Shown: positions 22,001 through 34,000 of the stretch, piece after piece
Numbering within the stretch: the stretch's first letter is position 1
Layout of the letters: each line of letters starts with the position of its first letter
DNA from: Annona cherimola
Taxonomy: Eukaryota; Streptophyta; Magnoliopsida; Magnoliales; Annonaceae
Direction of reading: 5' to 3'
NCBI GenBank assembly: GCA_030490835.1
Contig: CM059975.1
Location: 4,119,579-4,183,578, forward strand
DNA length: 64,000 nucleotides
Notes under the pieces: generated by a model
Database searches by the model: none
Seen by the model: the letters and a program-made list of their open reading frames with translations, nothing else
Told to the model about the DNA's origin: nothing
Translations under genes and position numbers: made by a program

Positions 22001-25000
22001 AAACAACTGAATGCAATTTCAACAAAGTTTTGATTTCTGGTTTCAGGCCATTGATAAACTTTGTTCGTGTAACCCAAGGATCTTCCTGTATTCCACATTT
22101 CATTTTTAAATCTTCAAACTTATTAAGATAGTCAGTTACACTTAATGATCCTTGTCTCAAGTTAACCAGTTGTTCCAATAGTTGAGTCTGATGATATTCA
22201 GGAAGGTATTTCTCTTTCAATTTAGCTTTCATTTTAGCCCATGTTGTGATAAATACTCCTATGCGTTGACTTTCATCTAGAACCTCTTGCCAATAGCGTT
22301 TGGCAGACCCAATAAGTTTCATTTTTGTAAATCTCAATTGTTGGGCATCATCTATATCATACCAACAAAAAAAATCTTCCATGTCTGCCAACCAATCTAA
22401 GAAAGCATTAGGGTCTAGACGACCGTCATAACTAGGAGCATCTACCTTGACTTGTTTTGCCACCCAAGAATTATCAATTACACGCCGTTGTTGTTGTGGA
22501 AAAGGTATATTATAATTTCTCTGATAGTTTCCATGTCTAAGATTGTTTGCAAAACCAATTTCATAAAAATTATTATCGTCTTCATGATTTTCCAAATTTG
22601 TATGCATTTCTGGAATATGTGAATGCTCTGGGTTATGATGACCTTTAGCATGTTTGGATTTTGGAGAAGGCCAGTTATGATAGAAGAGCTACTAGAAGCA
22701 TGAGTATTGTGTGATTGACCATTTCGAAATGATTGTCCAGTCTCAATCATAGGACGTTTTCCAACAATTTCAGTCAACCTGTTTACTGAGGTAATGAGAG
22801 ATTGAATGGAAGAGGTGGTTTCTTTTTGGAAATCTTTTTGCTTTTGGGCCAAGGTATCACAAAGGGTTGTTAAAGATTCAAATCGATTATCAATAGAATT
22901 GGATAAAGCTTCGAGTTCGGCATTTAATTCAGCATTAGTAGGCATGGTAACTCAAAATTCAACTTATGCTGATATAGGAAAGACTTACTATTAAGAATGA
23001 TTTTTTTTCCTCCTTTTTTAAAAGTTCAAAAGCAAAGAACTTGATTGAAACAGATATGAATTAAGTACTTTCAACTAGAGAAAATGTACCTGTTGAGGTC
23101 CAATATTACCAAGTTTAACAAGAGACAACTTGAAAGTAATTTCAGCAACTTCTTAGCAGTATTTTCACGATGACCAGTAGGTTGTTGTGATGGCAGCAGT
23201 AGACAGCATAAAACAGCGACGGAATGGACAACAATGATAGCACTAGCTTGTGGACAGCAAACTCCAATAGAATGGACAGCAGTGTTTTGTAGATGACAGC
23301 AGTTCGTGGACAGCAAAATGGTAATAGAATGGACAGCAGTGATTTGTGGACAGCAGTAGTTTTTTTGGATAGCAAACAATAATAGAAATTGGGTGAAAGT
23401 AGTACCAGGTTTGGCTCTGATACCAATTGATGTAGGATGGATAGAGAAGAAAATAGAAGAAAGAGAAAGAAACCTCTAAAGAGATGAGAATAGAAGAAGT
23501 AAGGTAGTAGAAGTAGAAGAATAAGGAAAAAGATAAAGAAAAGAGAAGTAGAAGGGAAAACCAAGAAACACTTCTTTATAATTCTCAAAAACTGATGCCC
23601 CTTTAGAGCTTACAAGAGCCGTATTTATAGGTAAACATACCATCTAATCTTAGCAAATAAAATGCTTCTAGAAAAAGAAATATATATTTTAAGTAAACTT
23701 CTTAAGGAAGTAAACTTAAAATAGATACTTGCTTATTTAAATAGATTCTAAAATATCTTAGGAAAATCTTTTTAGAAAAGGAAGTTGTATATTTTAAGTA
23801 AACTTCTTAAGGAAGTAAACTTTAAAATAGATACACGCTTATTTTAAACAGATTCTAAAATATCCTAGGAATCTTCTAATATCTTTCAAAAATAGCAAAA
23901 TAAAATCTTTCTAAAATATCATAGGATTATTTCCCTTTTACAAAATTCTTGTGCCTAGAATAGACAGATTTGAAAAATTTCTTGCTATTTTCATCACAAT
24001 CTCACTTTAACCACGTTCATTCTGTGAACATGCTGTTTGTATCTGCCACATTTTCTACCACAATGGTGATTAGTGCATTATTGTGGAGAATTTCCTCTGT
24101 TTGATTGCTATTACTTGATCCCAAAAGTTGTGGGTTATTTGTCTATCGATCAGTCCAAGAAACTGGAACTGCTCAGCCAAATTATTTATTTATTTTTTGA
24201 AATAGTCATTGGTGTCCTTAGTCAACTATCGATATATCCTTTTATACCCTTTTAATATATTTTGGATCTGAATCAGAGAAATACAGCTTTTGTAGTGTCA
24301 CGTGTATGGGCTTGAGCTCAATGTAGACTCTTCCTTGAGCTGATGAGCACGTAATTTCTCTGCATGTTTTGTTCTCCATTTCCTATCTCTGTCATATTCG
24401 ATCGTGTTGTCAACAAACAAATTTGGGATTTATTTTTTGTAATTTTCTTTTATTTTTGCAGGCTGAGAAAACAGCACAGATGAAAGCTGAAATGAGGGAA
24501 AAGACCATGAAAACATTTCTTTTGTCACAGAAGCATATTGTCTACACTGAACCGCTTGAAGTGGAAGCAGGAACATGGGTTACTGTTTTCTACAATCCCT
24601 CCAACACTGTACTGAGGGGGAAACCAGAAGTCTGGTTCAGATGTTCCTTTAACCGTTGGACTCACCGCAATGGCCCATTACCTCCTCAGAAGATGACGCC
24701 GTCAGAATATAGTTCACATGTCAAAGTAACAGGTATGGTTTTCTGCATGTATACCATACTGTTTCATGGAAGTTGATGCTGACGCCAGAACCTGTTTCTT
24801 TTTGTCCTAAACTCTTGCTTGTAAAATTCCTATTAAGTACAATAAAATAGATGCCTCTCTCTAAAATTTGCAAATAGGGACAACTCTGTGCAGAATCATT
24901 CACATATGCTACTTTGTGCCTCTATTTTTTTCTTGCAGCATTTCTGGCTTTTATCTTATATTATTACTGAATTTTTGGACTCATGTGAATGTTTTCATTC

Positions 25001-28000
25001 ATGGAACAGATTAATTGATATCCCATATTTCCACACAACTGGTAGTGAGGATCCATAGTTCGACTTTTTAATTGCAACAAAATGCTGTTTGTGTTCCATT
25101 CCTAATCTGTTGACCATGTTTCTCTGTCCATTTGCTGCGTTCTTCCAGAATTTTTTTTTGTTGTTTGTTGCTGACCATATGCTTTGATGAAGATGCTCCA
25201 AATGCCTTCCCCTTCATTTGTCATATTTTGCCGCAGTTGTTTTACCTTTTATCTCCTTAATTTGTTATGACTGATGACATTTTTATGATAAGCCATTTAT
25301 AAAGAAGTGAATCATGCTAAAGCATTTGTACTTTATCTGAGTAGGGTTGTCATTTTGATTGTTAGCTTGAATATTTTGTCCATAGTTTCTTACCTCAACA
25401 TGTTCTAATTTATGCTGGTCTGTTTTTCAGTCAAAGTTCCGTTAGATGCATATATGATGGATTTTGTTTTCTCTGAGAGAGAAGATGGTGGGATTTATGA
25501 TAACAAAAATGGTATGGACTATCATATTCCTGTGGTTGGAGGAATCACCAAGGCTCCGCCAATGCATATTGTGCACATATCTGTGGAAATGGCACCTATT
25601 GCAAAGGTTGGTGACCTGCCAATGTTTTCAGGAATAAACACATGCATACACACACATATGTGGGTCTCATCCTTGCATGTGCTTATATGCTCTTCAGCTC
25701 TTGAATGCATTTTATACTCCATATGTCCATTGTTCTTCATAACCTTTGTCTCTGCATGAGATCCGTTTTGCTGATTAAATTCCGGGATAAAATTTGACTA
25801 TTGGAGGTTGATGAGCTTCTATTATTTTTTGTGTGCATTTCATAGAAGTGCAAGGACTGATGATGTAGTTGATTATTATCAGTCTAGACAGTCTTCAGAA
25901 AAGCTAGCGAATCTCACTTCCAGAAGTTATTATGTTTTATTTTTTTGTTTTTTTGGGTTATGCTGAGAGAATGGCTTAATATAGGATGGGACAAGAAACA
26001 ACATTAGTGCATTTTGGTGGTCATGAACATCACAGATTCTTTCATAACATTCTGTTTAAAGAGTCTAGGAAAGAAGCAAATGTGTCAGAGATGTCTTATT
26101 ATCAGCATTTAACTATCTACAATGTGGTCAAGTGGATGGGAACTGGGCGTCGATGACTGGTTGAGCTTCTTAAGCTCTATCTTCTCCCACAGAAACTATT
26201 TGATGCATCACCCAAAACGTGACCCTATTTTCATGGATGGCACTGGTCTTAGTTCATATATCCTTTATATTAGATTCTAGATAATAAAGAGGCTAGGTGT
26301 TCCACCACTCCACTTATATTATACATCAATATTGTCCTTCTGTAATGAATGATTTAGACTGTAAATCATTCATTATTACTATCGATAACATTGTCTAAAC
26401 ATGCAACATATATGCTTTCAATAGGCATTTGGTTCAAGAGCTTGGAGAGACCACTTACAATAATATGTTGTTGCCAAATGCATTGCAGGTGGGAGGTCTA
26501 GGAGATGTTGTCACTAGTCTTTCTCGTGCTGTGCAGGATTTGGGCCACAATGTTGAGATTATTCTTCCAAAGTATGATTGTATGAACCTTAGCAATGTAA
26601 GCTTCCATCTGTCGTTTTGTGTTGCAAACATTAGTAATATTTGCTCGCATCATTTCTTGGTAGTATGAAAAATATTTAGATCCATTCATATGTGTATCAA
26701 AAATGATATAATACTTTGTAAAATTATTAATTTATATAGGAACGATGTTTTAGATGGCTTAGATGTTGGATTAACAACTTTAAAATCAATATATAAATCA
26801 AACAAGTATGTTGATTTGCACCTTTATTAGATGGGCATAATGAAGATACTTGATTCGCATGAAATTTGACTTCCTAGATAAACAAATAATTTTTTAAATG
26901 CAATAAGTGGATTGAACTTTGATTTGACCATCGAAGTGGGCCAAAATGGAGGAGCAACACTGAAATATTTAGGTTTTGTCAACATCATTGAAGTACTGCC
27001 CTTATTTCTTTTTATTCTTTATCAAAGAATAACTTCTACCTCAGTTGAAGACTAACTGAAGCATCCAAAAAATGGTCTAGTAGTGGAACCCATACTGAAC
27101 CCATACTGCGTTAATGAGTTGATATTACAACTTTGCATCTCAAATGTACGTGCAGGAGAATTCTTTTCCCCCTTGTTCTCAAGTCTTCCTTGTCTTGTAT
27201 CAGATAATCATCGCAGCAAATTATCTGAACATACTTAATGGCCGTGCTTGCAGGTGAGGGACTTTCAATTCAATCTAAGCTATCACTGGGGTGGGACTGA
27301 AATAAAAGTTTGGTATGGAAAGGTGGAAGGACTTCATGTGTACTTTATAGAGCCTCAGAATGGGTAAGGCTGATATTTTGTTATTTCAGCTGCTTTGCTT
27401 TGTATCAGTCTACATTTACAAAGATTCTTGCTCTAATTTTTAAGTGAAAAGTAAGAGCTACAGAACAAAAATTTTGATTCCAAATTATTGACAATAGAGG
27501 TCTCTCAAAAGGAGATGGTAGGATTAAAAATAGATCGACTCTTTGTTTGCAACCCATCTGATCCTCATCCCTTCTAAATACTTTTCAGCCCATCTGGCCA
27601 ATAATCTACTTGCTATAGTTTATTGAAAATTGCCTATTGGCGTACCATTCCATTTTTTTCTTTCTATTCCAAAATGTATGAAGATATATCAAGCAGGGAA
27701 AAAAGGAAGAAAAAATAATGGAATCAGAAGATATTACATTCGATTCATAATCAAGAGTTCGTCCTTGGTACTGTAGAGGAACCCAGATATTTCTAGAATA
27801 TTCAATGCGTTCAATATCTCTTTACCTTATTTTGATTTCTGTACATAGTCAAGATCAACTATAATTGTGCAACAGGATCCTTGTGTCTGACCTCTTAGAT
27901 AGGAAGTTGTACTATGATGATAATGATAGAAATCCTGATAAATTCTAGGTTTGTGGCACTATGCTCCATTGAAACAATTCTATCATCATGCAGGATGTTC

Positions 28001-31000
28001 TGGGCTGGGTGCATATATGGCTGTAGGAATGACGGGGATAGATTTGGTTTCTTCTGCAATGCTGCTCTGGAGTTTTTACTGCAAAGTGGATCCCATCCTG
28101 TAAGTTTCAGATTGACATGAATGATCATGTTTTTGGAATGTGTCATTTAGTCATTTGCTGATAAGTATGGCTTCGATGTGGTTGTATTCTATTGTTCATT
28201 GCTTCTTCATGCTTTTGCATGTTTTTCAGTAAGCTACAAACGTTCCTTCTGAATTCTCAAGCTTTTCTCAGTTTTTTGCATAATTTGTAACTAGGCATCA
28301 AATATTCATTTTGTTAGACATAATTTTGCAAAAACAACAAAGCAATGTGGAAAACAAGTAAACAACCAGTCACCGCCATTAGCAGCCGTGGGCAATCTGC
28401 CCAACTAGCAGTTGCAGTTGCCGCCATCATCCTCAGATCCGATGAAAAAAACCCATTAGCACTTCCTTTCGTTGTTGCTTGTCTTCATCGCGTCCTAACA
28501 CCTTCACTAGATCTGCTTTCAATCTCAAATTGCATTCGTCCACCCAAGATTCATCAGTGGCTTCTATCACTGTTGCAGCATGATTTACATCATAGCAAAT
28601 TTTAACCGTTCAATCTGCTACTGTACATACACCACATACTTACATTGTGACTTCACAATCATGATCAACAACCGTGATCTTGCTTATCAAAAGCATTGAC
28701 CCAATCACAAATCCACTAGGCTCAAATCTTTGACCACAACTCCGATGCCTCGTATTAGGAAACATGGTTCGTGATAGCACTTGTTGTGGAAACATCTATA
28801 TTAAATTAGGATCAAACAAACAACACAATATCATATAAACAAACCCAATAACTTATGTGGAAAACCTTTCAATTAAGAAGGGGAAGAACATGGGAGAGAG
28901 ATATGAACCCATTATGATGAACTGGTAATAAAGATACACACACTCATTTTCTAGATATCTCACTCACATTCCCTGTCAAAACACTGTCTCTCACCTATCA
29001 AAACACTTTCTCATACCCCATAGGGACAACTTAGGAATTACAATGACTCAACTTGCTTTTTGTAGGCTCCTCTGTAGGACTCCATGGAATTCATAACTAA
29101 CACCTTATCATATAGGGCTCCTATGTGCACTTACATGAAACCAATGAAAACTCCTATGTATTTAACATGCACTCTCACATGCAAATCGTTATGCAAAACC
29201 CATATGTAGAATATAAGATACTCAAAATCCTAACACATTTGAAATAGAATGTAGTCAAGAGTTTGGTCTGGTGGAAAAAGAGAAGTCATCCATTTCAAGA
29301 GAGATTAATTGCTCAGTTTGTGCTTTGCTAATATCGAAGTTGGTAGAAATAGCTCAATGCTAGAGCATAGCCTAGCAAAAGCTGAGGTAAAGGGTTTCTC
29401 GAGCTTTCATCATGAATTTTCCTTTATTTTTAACTTATGATTTCTAGGCACTTATATGGCGATGATGGTTTAGGGAGGGCACTATCACCTTAAGTGCTAA
29501 ATAATGCAAGATGGGAGCTGATGAGAAGGTTGCTGCAAATTGAAAGCTTGAGAAACCCTTTACCTCAGCTTTTGCTAGGCTGCAAAAACCACCATCTGCA
29601 ATGGAAGCAAAAAATGCAAAGCCTATCATATTTTATCATGCTTCCCACCAATCTGCTGCCAAAGTAAAAATTCAGAGATACTGTACTGCAGTTTCCCTTT
29701 CAAGAACAGCTTAATAATATTGTAGCATGTTTCTTGTCTTAAGCTATTTCAGCTCAAGTCTTGTGAAGGTTTCCAAACGAAGTTTCTTAGTCACACATGA
29801 ATTTGGATCTTCCAAATGAGGAGGCATCTAAAAATTTTACAGATAGACGGTGCCTGTTTTTGAAAGCATGAAGGATGCTGCTATTTAGGAATCTGACAAT
29901 CCATACATTTCCTTATTTGCAGCAGAGAAAAAAAAAATTTCTGAAGTGAAAGGAGCTGTTAGTGTGGTTGTTCAATTGCAATTCTGGCTTACACATGTTG
30001 AAAATGGATCATATATTTATCTTATGGTTTTAGCTGCGCTATCATGTTGCTGTATGAATTTTAACTGCATCTTCATACGGTGATATGTCCGCAATGGCTT
30101 TGTGAATGTATGTAGCAGTCTTACATTTGTAACTTCACCATCTTGGTTACAGGGTGTTGTGCACTTATGCGGAAATCTGTAAATTTGAGTTATGAACTAT
30201 GGTGTAATCCTTTTCTCTATTCTTGAACTTCAGTTTCTTGGAGATGGGTGCAAGGCACAACAACAATTTTGCCTTGGTTTAGAAGATTGCATATCATTTC
30301 CTCCCATTAAAAACAATCTTCTTTAAGTTAGAGCAGAATCAGCTTGTGAGATGGGGGCAAACGATGCTAATCTTATACTATCTTTAAGAATAGCAACAGA
30401 CTGGCAAGCCCTTTATCTTTGAAAATTGAGGGAATAAGTGAATTTATTATCTATTATTATGTTATTTAACTTGTACATGCTACTCAGATTCATGTTTTAT
30501 TATTCTCTTGTGGTGCATATATGTTTCTTATCTTATATACAAGGAAACAACAGATTTCACTGTTATAGAACTGCATGGATTTATCCGTAACTTTTTTGCT
30601 CTAGTTATATTTCTCTATATGCAGATGGTACCATCTGATTTTAGGTATTTTTGCCTCCTCTCAATCCTTTTGTTTGCCATGACAGGATATCTTGCATTGT
30701 CATGATTGGTCGAGTGCCCCTGTTGCATGGTTATTCAAAGATCACTACATGCATTATGTTCTCAGTAGTGCTCGAGTTGTTTTCACAATTCATAATCTTG
30801 AATTTGGAGCCAACCAGATTGGAAAGGCCATGGCTTACTCTGATAAGGCTACAACGGTGGGTACCGATAACACTTCTTAAAATTAATTGTATATTTTCCA
30901 AAATTTAACTAATGTTTCTGTAGTATTTATGACAGCTTCAGTTTCCCATATCATAATGTCTGGCATATAATTCTATTCGCAAATCATGTTGAAGATGCTA

Positions 31001-34000
31001 ATTCTGGTTAATATTATGGGCTTTAGTTTGTCTTGTTCTTCCTTGGAGATTGTTTCCAATCAACTTGCTAGTCCCAATTTATTTAGAGCTTTTTGTTTTC
31101 TGTTACTTTTTGATTAAGAGATAATCTGTCTTCTTACAAGCTTCAAGCTCATAAAAGATTCATTCCTTGGATAAAGTTTGGCTGAATAATATAGATATTG
31201 TTTTCAACGTGGAGAGAGGGAGCATATTATAGGAAATGAAATACCTGCAGTTTGCTCCACTTGCAGAGGAATTTATTGCAACTACAATTTATTATTATTT
31301 TTTTAAAAATAAGATCCATGAAACAGCAATTAGCTTAGCCTTTTGTACGGATTCATGGACTAAATTGGTTGTCACATGTAAGAAGTACAAGTCGTGAGGT
31401 GTCTTTGTTGATAGATGGGTGTAGGAGAATGAAGGGCATTTATTGTATATTGACCAATTTCAGGACAATATTAGCTTTGGGTATGCATAGCAATGACCAA
31501 CACTTGTAATTAGAGCCCCTGTGCCTCTACTGAGGAGGAACAACTTGAACATGCTTTTTCCTTCTGCTCAATCCTAGCTTTTTTCTTTTTCTTTTTCTTT
31601 TTTTCCCCTTTTTTTTTCATTTTCTTCAAATTTAACATCTATGCCTATGGTTATTCTTCAAACTAATGCAAATCAGTTTTCTTGTGCATTGTGGAGACTG
31701 ATGCAGCAAATGAAACAGTTAAAGATTTTTGGGCTTTTATAAGCAAACTGCCAAGTCCTGAAAATGATCTAGATGGTTTGGATAGTTGCGTGGTGTCTGA
31801 ACTCGTGTTCTGTTTTTATGCTTATCCTAATCTATCCTTATCTCCTATGCAGGTTTCCCCCAATTATGCAAGGGAGGTCTCGTCAAATTCAGCAATTGCT
31901 CCTCATCTCTATAAGTTCCATGGAATATTGAATGGGATTGATCCAGATATTTGGGATCCGTATAACGATAAATTTATTCCGGTAAAATATCTTACAATTG
32001 TCATCATTCTTTTGTTTTTTTGGTTGCTGGATGAGGCAATGCACACATGCATGGATCCTAAATTGATTGTCTTTGAAACTTGAAAATTGATTTCTTTGGC
32101 ATATTTGCTGCTTTCCTGAAGTTGGCTGACAGTGAGAGCCATATTACCATTTATTGTTCTAGGTCTCCTATACTTCAGAAAATGTTGTCGAAGGTAAAAG
32201 GGCTGCTAAAATTGCCTTACAACAAAAGCTTGGCCTGAGGACATCTGATCGCCCTCTAGTTGGAATAATATCCCGTTTAACACTTCAGAAGGGCATTCAT
32301 CTCATCAAGCATGCCATTCAGCGAACCCTCGAGCGTGATGGACAGGTTATTTTTGTCTCTGTTTAATTTAAAATGAGAGTGCAAGAAACAGTCCTAATTC
32401 TTTAATTTTAAGTAGTGATTGGTGGCATATCGAAAAAAAAAATTGGGCTTGGTTGTTGAGTTTTTCATAGTTGATTTACTTGGTGTTTCTGGTTATTTGT
32501 GTCCATTAATGTGAAAGTGATCTTGATGGCAGGTTGTGTTGCTTGGTTCAGCTCCGGACCCTCGCATACAAAATGATTTTGTTAACCTTGCAAATCAATT
32601 GCACAATTCCCATGGCAATCGTGCTCGTCTCTGTTTAACCTATGATGAGCCGCTTTCGCACCTGGTATGTTCTTTACCATGAGAAATTATTCAGTGTCTA
32701 TCAACTCAGTTGACCTAGCAGCAATTATATGACACTGCATGTTTAATCCATTTTGTTCTGTTAGATATATGCAGGCTCAGATTTCATACTTGTTCCATCA
32801 ATGTTTGAGCCCTGTGGCCTTACACAACTTACAGCGATGAGATATGGATCCATTCCTGTTGTTCGTAAAACAGGAGGTGTGTATTTTCTTGGTACTTTTG
32901 GTAGTTGGATTGCTTAGGCAAACTTGGTCCGAATGTCCAATGGGATGCCTCCCCTTTTGTTCCCTTGAAACAACTTTCTGCAGAGGGATGCATCTCCTGG
33001 CGAGAAAGCAGAACACGGAACATAGACACTGGCAGTCACCAGATATAGTCATACATCTATATGGCATTAATCATGCAGTGAATATAGATGTATGAACTTT
33101 CTATTGGTAGACAGCAACATAGGATTGTCCTATGAGGTTTCAATAAATAAATAAAAGGACAGAAGGCAACAAGAACTATTAGGACATTCCGTACTGCTCT
33201 GCTCACAAGTTCCAAACTGTTTGATATTCTGCAAAGCAAAAATGGTGTGAAAGAGGTCATCTTCCAATTTTGAACATTACAGCCATTCATTAGAGTCATG
33301 CACTTATAACTGTTTTTCTACAGATATATCAGTTCCTTGCTCCTAGTAAATACCATTTAGACTATCCTATATTTATTAGGAAACATCCTAATTTTTTAAA
33401 AAAAAATTAACAGGGCTTTATGATACCGTATTTGATGTTGATCATGATAAAGAGAGAGCTGAAGTGCTGAATATCGAACCAAATGGATTTAGTTTTGATG
33501 GTGCTGATATTGCAGGTGTTGATTATGCTCTTAACAGGTCAGTAGAAATGGTTCAAATGTGTTCTCTTGATTCATGCTTTTCACAATTGCTTTTGGTTTG
33601 GTTGTTCTTATCTAAATCATGTGAAACTTGTATATCTTCACAATGATTGCTTCATAAGTGAGCAACCTTTCTAGGCAGGCTCTAAAATTTCCTGCTCTGC
33701 AGCTGACACTCGGGAACTTTAACAAGCCCAACAAAGAGTGGCAGTTTAAGATTCATTATAATTTTCAATGTTTTTGCTTTTGGTTGCACCAAATGCACAC
33801 AAGGAAGTGGACGTATAGTTTATGAATATGAAGCAATATAGAGAAACATCTATCAAAAGACCTCAAACACAGTAGTTGTCTTCCTATTCCTTTTATTTAT
33901 TTATTTATCCATAGACTCTGAATTTGCAATTTTTCGGGCTATATTTGTGTTGTTTTTTTCAGTACAATATTTGTATTTATTTATGCATTGGTTGATTGTG

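Larger units (their letters stand above)
17539..23996 (-). mobile_element. Ty3/gypsy chromovirus LTR retrotransposon, full length but decayed
   Basis: This 6458-bp element is inserted antisense in intron 4 of the starch synthase. Both LTRs begin TGATG and end CATCA on the + strand. CAATC flanks both sides (17534-17538 and 23997-24001), a perfect 5-bp target duplication. In the - orientation the order is LTR, primer site, gag with zinc knuckle, protease, reverse transcriptase, RNase H, integrase, chromodomain, purine-rich tract and LTR. This domain order and the chromodomain mark a chromovirus. Several in-frame stops and at least two frameshifts make it non-autonomous now. The two LTRs differ at roughly twenty positions by eye, so it is older than the copia element at 51267-56284. 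Confidence 0.95.

Noticed and set aside
23250..23392. Spaced repeats reminiscent of a CRISPR array
   Set aside because: The units are degenerate, the spacing is irregular, and they lie in a retrotransposon leader in a plant genome.
31682..32083. 133-codon frame spanning part of SS3 intron 10 to intron 11
   Set aside because: Only 31853-31981 is exon 11. The rest is intron read-through with no SS3 homology.
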